Below, piece after piece: positions 21,952 to 32,857 of a stretch of 64,000 bases of DNA. Both the position numbers and the translations under genes were made by a program. The stretch covers positions 4,617,149-4,681,148 of the forward strand of contig PUDQ02000003.1 in assembly GCA_002964805.2 (NCBI GenBank), given 5' to 3'. The notes beneath the pieces were generated by a model. The model searched no databases, was not told where the DNA came from, and saw nothing but the letters and a program-made list of their open reading frames with translations. Every line of letters begins with the position of its first letter. Position 1 is the stretch's first letter. The DNA is from Trametes villosa (Eukaryota > Basidiomycota > Agaricomycetes > Polyporales > Polyporaceae).

Positions 21952-22346
21952 GGGGGAGATCGTTGGTAGAAGATGGACACGGTCGCGGTCGCAGCCGTGG
22001 TCGTGGTCGTGGTGAAAGGTGGGTTCGCTGTGGAAGGCGCGCGCTTCCACGACTTGACCGTTCACCACCACCATCTTTCCTATTTCATACCTTCCGGCCG
22101 GTATCCTCAGCACCCACGTTAAATAACGAAGGCTTAGCCGGGACCTCACGAAGAAACCCTCGAGGATTAGTAGGACGGCGCGGAGGTCTACGCCGCACCT
22201 CGCACTAGCACTCATTTCGGAGGAGAATCGCAGACTGAGCGGTACGTGTCTTTACACCTTCCATGTTCTCGCGCGGTTGACCAACAAATTCGTAGGAATG
22301 CTAACTGTACCCTACTCACTTCCCTAACTCAAGAAACTGGACAACT

Positions 22347-25300
22347 ATGGCTTCCAAAGGGCTCTCTCTGCTGACCTGGGTCTTCTTCATCCATCTCGCC
22401 GGCATCTACCTCTACACTCGTGGCTTCCTCCTCACCCGTCTCGCGCTCTCCGACATCAGCACCTGTGAAGGGGGTGAATGCACATTGCCACCAACCCACA
22501 GAAGAGCAGTCGTCCTCGTCATCGACGCGCTACGGTTCGACTTCCTCAGCCCGCATCCCCCGGAGCCGCACTCTCCGTACCACCACAATGTCATCACGCT
22601 GCCGCAAGAGCTCACTGCAGCGCGGCCTACACATTCGTTCCTCTTCGAGATGTTCTCGGACCCACCTACTACCACCCTTCAGCGACTGAAGGGCATCACC
22701 ACCGGCTCCCTGCCTACGTTCATCGACATGGGGTCAAACTTTGGCGGCTCGTCGATCAACGAGGACTCGTTCATCGGTCAGTTGCGTCGTGCGGGCAAGA
22801 AGGTAGGTTCGCACTATTCTCATACACCTCGCCGTATCCACAATTCTGCAGCGGTAGATCGCTTTCATGGGTGATGACACCTGGACCACCGTCTTCCCGG
22901 ACTCGTTCGACGCGAACATGACATACCCCTACGACTCCTTTAACGTCGAAGACCTGCATACCGTCGACGAAGGGGTCATCGAGCATCTCTTCCCGCTCCT
23001 TCAGGACAAGTCAGCTGCGTGGGACGTGCTCATAGGCCATTTCCTCGGCGTCGACCACGTCGGACACCGCGTCGGGCCAGATCACCCCACCATGAGGACG
23101 AAGCAACAGCAGATGGACGACGTCCTCCGACGCGTCGTCAAAGACCTCGACGACGACACGTTGCTCGTTCTCCTCGGCGACCACGGGATGGACCGGAAGG
23201 GAGACCACGGCGGCGACGGCGACCACGAGACGTCCGCCGCCCTGTGGGTTTACAGCAAGGGACGCCAGCTCCTACACCCGAAGGCTGCTATTCCCGCTCA
23301 GCTCTTCTCCACCCGCGTCTTTCCCGGAGCGACTATCGCGAACCGGCACATTCAGCAAATCGACCTCGCGCCGACGCTGTCGCTCTTGTTGGGCCTCCCT
23401 ATCCCGTTCAACAACCTCGGAACGGTCATCCCGGAGCTGTTCTGGCACGACAAGGCCGGCAAGGACTACACCCGCGCCCTCTCATTGAACGCCCAGCAGG
23501 TCAAGCGGTATCTACAGACCTACCGGGACAGCGCATCTGGTGGAGAACTCGACGGCGCATGGGATGCACTTGAGCGCGTATGGGAGACGGTGGACTTCAA
23601 CACGAGCGTCAAGGAGCAGGATGTGCAATTGTCCGCGATGACGACGTACACGCGCGAGGCCCTTGCGGTGTGCCGTGCGCTCTGGGCGCAGTTCAACGTC
23701 TCGCTCATGGCCCTCGGGCTCGTGCTGCTCGTCACGGGCGTGGTCGCAACATCGTTCCTCTACATCCAGCTCGGTGCCGTGCACGACAAGTGGGAGAGCT
23801 GCTCGCGCGAGGTCCAGCGATGGGTTGTCTCGAGCACCATCGGCGGAGCGATGCTCGGAGGAGCGATGTACTTCTTCCTCTCGCGCTACGTGAAGGGCCT
23901 CGGCCTTCTCGAGGGGCTCCTCTTCGGCTCGGCGCTCACCTCCTCGCTCGTCGTGCTCGCCTCAGCGCGTCCGTCCCTCTCGGGCCTTTCCCCGCGCTCG
24001 CTGCAGTCCGTCCCGCTCCCGCTCATCCTGCACGCCCTCGCGTTCGCCTCGAACTCGTTCACTGTCTGGGAAGACCACGTCGTCACGTTCCTCACCATCA
24101 CCTCCATCGTGCCCTCCGCGCTCGGGGGGTTCTCCGCGCCGACCTCGCGTCTGCGCTACCGCATCCTCGGCTTCTCCGCGCTGTTCGCGCTCTGCGTCCG
24201 CCTGATGGCGCTGAGCACCGTCTGCAGGGAGGAGCAGCAGCCGTTCTGCAGTGTCACGTTCTTCGCGTCCTCCTCGCTTCCCTCCCCGCCGCTTCCCGTG
24301 CTCGCGCTCTCCGTCCCCGTCGCGCTCGCCCTTCCCTGGGTTTTCAAGCGGTTCTTGAAGATATCGCAGAGCGACAAGGGCACCGCCGCGATCGTGCTCC
24401 CGTGGATCCTCCCTGGGACGCTGCTCCTGGGCAGCGCGTTCTGGGTGCTCGAGCACCTCGACTCCTCTGAGGCCCTCGGAGCAGAGTGGGCCGGGACGCT
24501 GCGCTTCGTCCGCACGCTCTGCGGGCGATTCACGCTGGGCGGCGTTGTGTTCTTTGGCTACGCGCTGTGGTGGCTCGCGCCGCTCTGCGTGGAGATCTCG
24601 ATGAAGACGCGTGCGGGCGGGCAGGACAAGAAGGAAGTCACGGTGCTCGGCTTCGCGAACGCGTACGGCGCCCCGTACCTCCTGTTCTGGTGTCTATTCC
24701 TGGGCGTGCTGTACCCCGCGACGCAGCTGACGGGGCAGATCGTCCTCGCCCTCGCGGCCGTTGCCACCCTCGCGCACCTGGAGGTGGTCGACAGCATCCG
24801 CGACGTGCGCGGCCTCGAGGCGGTCTTCGCGTCCGGCAACCCCTCCGCGATCCTCGAGCCGGACGGGCTGCGTACCCCCAGCATCCCGCTGCGATTCGCG
24901 GAGATCACGCCGCTCGCGCTGCTCGCCGTGCACGCCTTCTTCGCGACCGGGCACCAGGCCGCGATTCCGTCCATCCAGTGGAAGGCGGCATTCGTGCTCA
25001 CGCCGACGCTCACCTACCCGTTCTCGCCGCTGCTCGTCGCGCTCAACACGTTCGGCCCGCACTTCCTCGTCGCGCTCGCGGCGCCGCTGCTGGCGCTCTG
25101 GAACGTGGCGCCGCTGCCGCAGCCGGCGGCGGACGCGAAGGTCCGCTCGGGCGCGGTGCGCGCGGCGCTGGGGATGATGCTGTACCACACGACGCTGCTG
25201 GTGAGCAGCGCGGTGTGCTCGGCGTGGCTGCGTCGACACCTGATGGTGTGGAAGATCTTCGCGCCGCGGTTCATGCTTTCCGCCGTGACCGTGGTCGTGG

Positions 25301-25392
25301 TCGACCTCGCGGTGCTCTTTGGGGTGGGCGTCGGCGTCGGGCGGGTGTCGGAGCGGGTGTCGAAGCTGTTCGCGGCGATGAACCCCAAGTAA
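22347..25392 (+). CDS. GPI13: GPI ethanolamine phosphate transferase 3 (GPI13/PIG-O)
   Basis: ER membrane enzyme that adds phosphoethanolamine to the third mannose of the GPI anchor precursor, the site that bridges to the protein. Exons 22347-22802 and 22858-25392, one intron, 996 residues, the usual family size. An N-terminal TM segment (LLTWVFFIHLAGIYLYTRGF) leads into a lumenal alkaline-phosphatase-like domain: VLVIDALRFDFL with the metal-binding Asp near 59, GSLPTFIDMGSNFGG, IGHFLGVDHVGHRVGP, LLGDHGMDRKGDHGGDGDHE. From about residue 440 a multi-helix membrane domain runs to the C-terminus. The frame is open throughout. Strong GC3 bias makes long antisense ORFs here, which are shadows. Confidence 0.95.
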
Positions 25393-27312
25393 CGCAATCA
25401 CTGCGTGGGGTCCCTTTCTGGCGCGGGGGAGGGCGGTAATCACGGGATATAGTAGCGAGGTGGGCAGGTAGGGTAGAGGAAGCTAGTGCAAGGTAGCGCG
25501 AGGCGATAGATGCTCTAGTCCTCTAGTTGTGTGTAGGATGACGGTGAACGAGAAGGAGAGCGAGCCAGAGTGTCTAGTGCATACTCGACGCCATACACTA
25601 ACTCTCCCAATCAATAGGTCCTAACGCACATATGGCACAAATCCGCCTTGCTCAAGCTAGTACGTCCGCTGGACAAGTTCAATACATATAAGCCTTCACG
25701 CTCCGAGCCTCGCCCGCTGAGCCTCAATCCTTTTCTTCATACCCTGGACATCCAGCCAGTCTCGATGCCCCGTAACGGTGTCGTACATCGCTAATCCCAC
25801 GCACCGCCGTTCAGGGCACCAGAAGCAAACATCGATTTGCGGTGTCATCGCGGGCACCACTGGCATGCAACGGTACAACTCGGAGCACGAGGTATGTTCA
25901 GTGTACTGTTCGAGAAAACGCGTTACTCACCGAACACGTACAGCGGATATCGATAAACCGTTCGGATTTTACGCTGCTTATGGAGCTTGGAGCGTCCGAT
26001 CGCGAGCGCCCTACCCCCACGGGCCACGGCTGTACCGCGAACACCTAAACTGGCCAGACAGTGCTCACTGCTTGTGCCCGGAAGCAAGGGCAAGTCAGGT
26101 AAACGAGCGTTCGGGTATCTCGTAGTACTCCCTCCCGCCGTGCTTAGCAGGTAGTAGTAGCCCTATGGCAGTTTACGCGGGGCGCGAGCAGCGAACTCAC
26201 CCCGCTCCAAAGATCCCTGAACAGCAAGACACGTAACGGTCTATCGATATGAAATACGCTATAAAGCTTTCCGCATTGCCGGTGGACAAAGCTACCTACC
26301 GCGTTCTCAGCACTCGGGCGGCGGCTCCTTTCTGTGAGTCCACGGAGACATTCCTTACGATATCACACTCATTTACTCTAGCTCCCGTTGCAACCCTTAG
26401 TGCACAGCGTGGATTTGCGCACACAAGCCCGGCCGTCGAGGAGAAGGACCCCGAACCCGTTCGATTACAATACACGCACAACGACCCTGCGCGCACGGCG
26501 TACGCTCTCGACGCCGTGACCGTGCCCGGCGCAGTGCCCACGCCGCGATGCCTGGGCTCCGCTGCATTCGAAGCGTTAAATCTGGCCATGTTCGTGCGCC
26601 GCCACATCCCCGTCATCACCATGGTCAGGTACGGCTCATCCGAGTGATGATGTACATGCAGGTAGGTTCCGCCGCCAAGATGTGGAGCCGTATACGAGCT
26701 TATCTCGTCGTTTCTAGCGCACCTTGGTCGACGTTTTATCGTCAATACTCGTTGGACGGATACTCGCACGAGAGGACATCGGCGCACACCTGTGGCGGAA
26801 CCCCCAGCGAACAAAACTCGTACAATCTCTTAGGTATGTTCTATGGGCCCCCCTACTTACACGAAGCTCTCTGCCACTAGGAGTGCCGGTGCGCTGACAA
26901 ATAGATGCAGCTAGATAGTAGTATCGTTCAAACTCGACCCCTACTAGGGCCTACCTACGAGAATGGCCCTGGGGTCTCACGCAGTGAATCTGTGATGGAA
27001 ATCTCGATGGAATTAGCCTCGTTTGCGCTAGCTGTAGATGGTAGTTCTAAGCTCGGTGCTAGGCACACGCTATTGTATTCCGCGTGCGGTGTGGAAAATC
27101 CGGGGGAAGGTGCAGATCACGTTTTGAGCGAATGCGGTATGCGTAGTGTTCGCGATCAGCCCGATGGTCTTCGATGCGCCCTGCGCCTCCCCGAGGCTCG
27201 CGGCGATGCGTCTTGTCCCCGCCTCTTATTGTCTGCGCTCCGGGACCGCCGGGCGGGAACTCGGGAGGCGGAGCGCCCATCACATTTTTGTCGCGGATTT
27301 TGTAACACGTCG
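25393..27312. other. Gene-poor region
   Basis: No gene supported. A minus-strand exon-like piece at 25696-25890 ends CFWCPERRCVGLAMYDTVTG then DWLDVQGMKKRIEAQRARL and stop. It may join a piece ending YRYPLYVF before a GTGAGT donor near 25930. No start codon or upstream exon could be placed, so it could be the tail of a small or decayed gene. ORFs at 26249-26647 and 26905-27315 show no recognisable domain. Confidence 0.4.
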
Positions 27313-28447
27313 TAATGGGATTACGACGAGCTTGTAATCCGTTGTAAGGGAAGGAATGATTGCAGACTCGCAATCTATCATAATGCCATTATTCTCACGT
27401 CGGTCCCTTTGCAACCTGCGAAATCATTGCAAGATTCGTCACGATGCCGCCGTCTCCCAAGATAGCGACTCCTTGCAATGGGTGCTACAATAGATGATAT
27501 TTTCGCTTGCGTTGCAGACCAGTCATTCGAAACCAAAATCATGCTATGCGGATAGAGACGATGTATTCAAGCGGTACTACTTGTACAACATGGGAAACGC
27601 CCACACACACACTCGGAGGTACAACGGTATATAGATGATCGTACTACAAGACCCCAGGTAGACCCCAAGTAGACCAATCTGCGAGATAGAGGCCTCCCAG
27701 ATAGAAGGAGCCACCGGTGCCGTTCGAGAACGCGCCGTGATGCTACCAAGAGCGAGGTACACGCAGTTAACAATTCATAAACGTTCATGTCCCGGTGGCG
27801 CAGCCAGGTAGTCCCTAAGCCAGCCTGAGGCCAGACCGCCGCGAACCAGCTCAAGCCGCAAGTCGAGCTCTAGAGCCACTGCAGAAGAGTCCTCAGAGAA
27901 CCTAGGAAGACCGGCCCCCGCACAGAGCCCGAGACGATGCCAGCCAGAGTAGAGCCAGATGAAGAACCGTGCGACGCCACTAGCAGTCCAAGCCCTCGGA
28001 GACGCCGGTACCCAGAGGAAAGTGGGCTCGACGGCCATCTGTGAGGGGCGGGAGAGAAAGATGTCAGTGATAAATAATTGTTCTGGCACAGTGCACGACG
28101 AAAAGAGGGGCTGGGTGAGCACTCGGAGGAGCGCGAGGGCTGGGGGACTTGGTGCGTTGCGAAGGAACGAGGGGAAAAGGCCGATATCGAAGGGCGCCAC
28201 CTGGGGCGGAGTGTTCAAACTCCGCCGTAAGACTGTATAGTTGATGCCACCGCGACTTGAAAGCCAACATAATCGAGCGCGCAGGTTGTGAAGCGATTGT
28301 AAGACGAGCGCAAAGATTGTGTTCACTTGGGACATTTACACGCGTCTTATAAGTCCTCATCAGCTCCTTGTGATACAGCGTAATGATCGTGGCGCTAATG
28401 ACTAGAAACAAGATTACAACGGGCTTATATTGCTCCGTAAGCCATTA
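27313..28447. repeat. Inverted hairpin-forming repeats bounding a 1.1-kb segment
   Basis: Left repeat 27313-27347 and the reverse complement of the right repeat 28414-28447 share the layout TAATGG, a hairpin, then CGTTGTAA. The left hairpin pairs GGATTAC with GTAATCC, the right GGCTTA with TAAGCC. The arms differ in sequence but each pairs with itself. Another small palindrome (GATTGC, GCAATC) lies inside at 27358-27375. The interior has only weak ORFs, including a 186-codon minus frame at 27775-28335 with no recognisable domain. This suggests a non-autonomous mobile element. No convincing target-site duplication was found. Confidence 0.4.
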
Positions 28448-28771
28448 CTAGAGCCCTAATTCTTGCCCACTTTATAACTTCCGCGCCGTTTCTGCGATGC
28501 CTGTGTGAGCGCGCGCTGCGAAGCGGCGACAAAGAATCAAACCGTGTCTTCGCACACGCCGCCACTCTGGTACATGAACATGGCTCGTGCAGCCTGCTCA
28601 TGACCACATGTCACCCTGAAACGCCCTGCTCGTCTTGTTGAATCTTTGTCCCCGGATTCTAGATACCCAATTGTGTGTGTGCAAGAGCAGCAGCAGCAGC
28701 GTCCTCTCCTCCGCCGCCAGCAGCAGCAGCCGCCAGCTGAGCCCGTCGCAATCCGCCCCATCGCCGCCGCC

Positions 28772-29895
28772 ATGGGGAGCATCCGCATCCCGAATTTCCC
28801 AGCTTTCTGCCACCCGTACTTCGATCTCCGGAGCAACCCCCACTGCCACGCCGTCTCGCTCGCGGCCGAGAAGTGGGCGCTGTCGACCCCGCTCTTCCTC
28901 GACGCGGACGAGGAGGCACGCCTCCCTGGCGCACGACTCGGCCTGCTCGCCGCACTGTGCTTCCCGACATGCGACGCCAGCCAGCTGCTCGCGATCACGA
29001 AGTTTCTCGTCGTGATCACGCATTGGGTGGACCGGCCGCGGTCGCTGTACGCGGACGAGGAGGCGTTCGACCCGTGAGTCCCCCTCTCTCTTTCATCACA
29101 CACGTCTCGGGCCACGCGCCTCCCCTTCCCCTGCGGCGTGTTCGCCTCCCGCGAGTCCGAGTGTGAAACGAAGCGGCCCGAACGAAGTAGAACCCCGGTC
29201 GGTACAGGCGAGCTGAGATTGTGCTTCGTTTACAGGATATGGGCCAAGTACTTCCGCCCGACGACGCGCCGAGAATGGCAGAAGCGCTTCCAGCGGCACC
29301 TAGCCGCCTTCCGCCTCGGGCAAGCACTCACGGCGCAGGATGCGGCGCAGGGCATCGTCCCCGATCTGGAGTCCTACATCGCGCTCCGGCGGGACGCGTG
29401 CGGGGTCAAAATGCTGCTCGACCTGGTGCTCTACGCGAGAGGTCTGCATGTGCCACCGCAAGTGTACGACCACCCCACACTGCGGAGATTGCGGCAAGAC
29501 GCAGCGGATATTATCGCGTGGTCCACGGTATGTTCTTCTCCCGTCAACCTCGTCGGCTCCTGAGTTAATTTCTGTCTGTACGATAGGACGTCGCGGCGTA
29601 CGCACGACGACCACATAGCAGCAACATCATCGCGGTGTTGATGCACGAACGACGATATACCGCGCAGGCGGCCGCGCACTTCGCCGGCAACCTCGTCAAA
29701 GACACGATCGCGAACTTCGTCACGAACGAGACGTCCTTGCCAGCCTCCGGCGACCGCGACTCCGACATCCACGCCTACGTCCAGGGCCTCCGCGACTGCG
29801 TGGTCGGCACCCTCCACTGGCTGTACGAGACCGATCGGTACTTCGGGGAGACGGCCGAGGACGTGCGCTCGTCAGGCTGGGTCTTCCTCTCATGA
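28772..29895 (+). CDS. Terpene synthase homologue lacking metal-binding motifs
   Basis: Three exons: 28772-29073, 29236-29527 and 29587-29895, 300 residues. The fold is that of basidiomycete class I sesquiterpene synthases. Family blocks are intact: IVPDLESYIALRRDACG, then the helix before the NSE motif, SSNIIAVLMHER, HAYVQGLRDCVVGTLHW and ETDRYFG (the RY pair). The catalytic metal ligands are not. The first aspartate-rich motif is replaced by D87-RPR-S91. At the NSE motif, T198-D-V-A-A202-Y-A-R-R206 replaces N, S and E. The frame is open and splice sites are good, so this is not simple decay. A role in Mg-dependent cyclisation of farnesyl diphosphate is unlikely. A pseudoenzyme or divergent chemistry is inferred. 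Confidence 0.85.
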
Positions 29896-29908
29896 AGCTG
29901 CACACGAA

Positions 29909-29942
29909 TGCTCAACGCTCAACGCTTAATGCTCAATGCTCA
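29909..29942 (+). repeat. Short tandem GCTCAAC-like repeat
   Basis: About four imperfect 8-nt units of the type GCTCAACG / GCTTAATG / GCTCAATG directly after the stop codon of the terpene synthase homologue. Probably 3' UTR. Confidence 0.55.
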
Positions 29943-30596
29943 CGACCTCCTACCTATGTTCCGCACGCCTTTATTGCAGACTGCCGCTAGTACTGCGAAC
30001 TTCTTGACACATACTTGGACACGTCGCATTCTCCGTATTCGTATTCGTTCTCGCTCTCTGCTCCGCGTATATTCGCATCCTCACGCCCGCATCTGCACTG
30101 ACTCCCCACGTACACTATTACCTACCTCCGGAAGGATGATGCCTGACTCGTAGCACGACTCGGACGTATGATAGATTCCGCCGCTCCGCCGCGTCTTCGT
30201 GATTCGCGGGGCGGCGGCGCGCACCAGCACTAGTTTGTCGACCCACTGCTCCTCTCCCTGGTCTCACAGGTTGTTTTTATAGTCGCTCAGCTTATGTATA
30301 TCCCCAGTCAATGGATACCTTGCGATATGATGAGTTGGGGCCGTTCTGACAGGGGACCACGGAGGAATTGATAACGACATTTCCGGAGCCGTACTCGAAC
30401 AATGGGTGGCGCAATATGTATAAGATCGGGCTTCGGTACTACCGCTACGTACGTGTAAGTACCTTGGGCTGACGCACCCGATCTTTGACTGACTGCACGG
30501 TGCTGTTAGGGGAAATATTTGGACGACGACACAATTCTATCACTGACCAACTCTTCAGATGCATCCCCGCTCGAGTGAACGCCATCCCGCCTTGTC
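29943..30596. other. Intergenic spacer
   Basis: Lies between convergent genes, so mostly 3' flanks. No supported feature. Confidence 0.4.
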
Positions 30597-32375
30597 TCAA
30601 TCGTCTTCCAGGTCGGGCGGACCGTCTTCGAGTTGTTCCCCGAGTCGTGTGAAGAACGTCAAATTGTCGACCAAGTGTTGCAGCCGGTTGCGGTAGCCAT
30701 CCACGGCGTCGCCTTCTATGGGGTCGAAGCGTCCCAGATCGAAATCTAGAACGAGCGTGTAGAGGCGCAGCCCGCGTTCGGCGCGGACATCGAGAGCCTC
30801 GCACACAGGCTCGAGGGCGGTAGCATGGAACTCCTCGCCGTCGTCGTCTAGCTCTTCCAGGACTACGGAACGCAGAGCAGGGCAGCATGCCTCGGACTGG
30901 CTGGACGACGCCCGAAGAGCAATCCACATCGACTGGCAGAGCCCGGATCCAGTGATCTGAAGCGACTCCAGGCACTCGAAGTGCCTGAAGATCAGCACCC
31001 AATGCCAGGTGTCAGCCTCCCAGTGCTTCGTCGTCGCGTGGGGGGAGAAGTCCCCGGTGAAGTGCAGGGACGTAATCGGCGCGCCGTGACAGATGGTCTG
31101 CAGCTCGATGATGGCTTGGTAAGCGTCGTCTTCAGTCCAGAATATCTCCCCGCCATCCAAGGACAACGCGACGGACGCTTTATCGCCGGAGCCTTGCATA
31201 TACATCTCGTACACCTCGTCGGAGACGACGACATCCGCAGATGTGATCGATTGCAGAGCCGGGAAGGTGGTCTTGGGTTCCCTGGGCAGCATGCTGATGA
31301 TGGCGCCGTCCACGGGCGTGTCTTCCGCGTCTGCGCCCTTGTCACCCCTGATCGTGATCTCTCTTGCGTTGGGAAAGTGGAGATACGAGAGGACCAGGGC
31401 GATTTCGTCGCAAAGGTCTCCGGAGAGGCGCAAAGTGCGCACTCGAGAAAGCGATACCGTCGGCCTACGAGATCCATCCGAAATCGTGAGTGGCTGCTCG
31501 TCGGAGAAGTCGTCCAGGTCTGATGGCAGGGAACGCTCCAGATCAAGCACTTCGAGCTGGGGGCATCCCTCGAGCATGTTCAAGAACCAGGCGAAATTGA
31601 CCCACGCGCAATTCCGCAGCTTCAGTCGGGGGAGGCGAGAGTAGAGCGTGGTGTTCAACGTCGGCATTAGTCCATACAACGACAAGCACTGGAGCGCAGA
31701 GCTCGCGTCTTGGATGCGGGGAACCCTTGGATACCCGCTGCCCTCGCAAGCAATGAAGAGGTCCACGAGTGTAGGCAGCAGCCGCGTACCGACGAGCTCC
31801 TCGAGGTCGCCTGCGACTAAGGCGTTGGCACTGATCCGTTCGAAGTGCAGAGTGCGGATATCATCGAGCCAGTCTTGAAGGATATACACTAGGGACTTCC
31901 ACGGGAAATCTGCGCTTTCGAAGTAGATATCGACGGGAGAGCCACGGGTCGCACGTTCGAGCGAGAGGGAGAGGAGCTCTGTGTTTCGTTGAACGACGAT
32001 GCTTCTCCAGAATAGCGGGTTTGAGATCACAATAGCACGCCATTGGGAGCAGACCGCGAAAATGCGAAACCAGCGCAGAGCAGCCGCATCGTCTCGAGGA
32101 AGCGCGAAGGTGTGGATTTGTACGACGTGGAGAATTTCCGCGAGGATCTCCACCGGTAGGGTGTTGATTGGTGTAGAAGAGTTGAGATGGCGATTCACTT
32201 CTAGCAGCTCTTGATCTATCGCGGAACGCGCGTCGACCAACATTTCCCGACGAACAAGCCAGGCCTCGCGAGTGCGTCCCTGTACACAAGACGCTGCCAG
32301 TGGTAGGGAGTCATCCACTGACAAGGCTAACCATGAGCGAAGAAGCATTCGCGTAATTATACCGTCAAAAACCAT
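30597..32375 (-). CDS. F-box/LRR-like protein
   Basis: Single-exon frame of 592 codons; probable SCF substrate receptor. A helical lead-in (REMLVDARSAIDQELLEVN) precedes the F-box at about residues 70-125: INTLPVEILAEILHVVQ, FAVCSQWRAIVISNP, LFWRSIVV. LRR-like strands follow (LQCLSLYGLMPTL, LPRLKLRNCAWVNF, LEVLDLERSL, CLESLQITGSGL). The layout and C-terminal blocks (ICHGAPITSLHFTGDF, CCPALRSVVLEEL) match the gene at 51749-53476 (VCHGLPVRSLHLRGNW, CCPALRTISLDGL), so the two form one subfamily. Translation may start later, for example at MLVDARS, because the first 40 residues are not shared. Confidence 0.85.
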   Translation of the reverse strand: MVFDGIITRMLLRSWLALSVDDSLPLAASCVQGRTREAWLVRREMLVDARSAIDQELLEVNRHLNSSTPINTLPVEILAEILHVVQIHTFALPRDDAAALRWFRIFAVCSQWRAIVISNPLFWRSIVVQRNTELLSLSLERATRGSPVDIYFESADFPWKSLVYILQDWLDDIRTLHFERISANALVAGDLEELVGTRLLPTLVDLFIACEGSGYPRVPRIQDASSALQCLSLYGLMPTLNTTLYSRLPRLKLRNCAWVNFAWFLNMLEGCPQLEVLDLERSLPSDLDDFSDEQPLTISDGSRRPTVSLSRVRTLRLSGDLCDEIALVLSYLHFPNAREITIRGDKGADAEDTPVDGAIISMLPREPKTTFPALQSITSADVVVSDEVYEMYMQGSGDKASVALSLDGGEIFWTEDDAYQAIIELQTICHGAPITSLHFTGDFSPHATTKHWEADTWHWVLIFRHFECLESLQITGSGLCQSMWIALRASSSQSEACCPALRSVVLEELDDDGEEFHATALEPVCEALDVRAERGLRLYTLVLDFDLGRFDPIEGDAVDGYRNRLQHLVDNLTFFTRLGEQLEDGPPDLEDD

Positions 32376-32500
32376 TTAAATTCAGAGAAGAGGACCGCAT
32401 ACCAGCGTTCATGTTGATTATATCGGATGATAGCTCAAGTAGTGTGGGTTCGTGTTGACTGTAGATGGTGGTGCGAATGTGAGATGACCGGACTCGGCAG

Positions 32501-32570
32501 CGCTCGGTGCTCAGCGCTCAGCGCTCAGCGCTCAGATCTCAGGCTCAGCCTGAGCGCTCGGCCCCCGGCT
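32501..32570 (+). repeat. GCTCAGC tandem and palindromic repeat
   Basis: Runs of GCGCTCAGCGCTCAG followed by GGCTCAGCCTGAGC, which is self-complementary. It lies upstream of the F-box gene 30597-32375. A related GCTCAAC repeat lies beyond the other end of that gene at 29909-29942. Confidence 0.6.
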
Positions 32571-32857
32571 ATGGCACGGCGTCCACGACGATAGGTAAGT
32601 ACTGGAACAGCCTTCACCACTCACCCCTCACCATTCACAATCAAGTTAGGTATGCATCGCTAGTCTTCTTATACTACACGATCGGAAGCGCACTGAACTC
32701 TTGGGTTGGATAGGTAAAGTACTTACTTAGGTTGCCACAAGGCGAGCAGTACTTAGTAGTTTCTGGGATTCTCCAGCACCTCATCAACCAACTTCAAACC
32801 GTTCTCGGCGACTCGGGGAACCGAGGTTTATTGACTCCTGCAGACTGAGGGATCGCA

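Noticed and set aside
23580..25443. Long ORFs on other frames and strand inside the GPI13 gene (up to 317 codons)
   Set aside because: They are Arg/Ala/Gly- or His-rich shadows of strong GC3 bias in the real gene and contain no domain.
27775..28335. 186-codon minus ORF inside the inverted-repeat segment
   Set aside because: No recognisable domain or transposase motif; composition is not clearly that of coding sequence.
27313..28447. Helitron interpretation of the hairpin repeats
   Set aside because: Helitrons have one 3' hairpin and no inverted ends; here both ends are inverted and each forms a hairpin.
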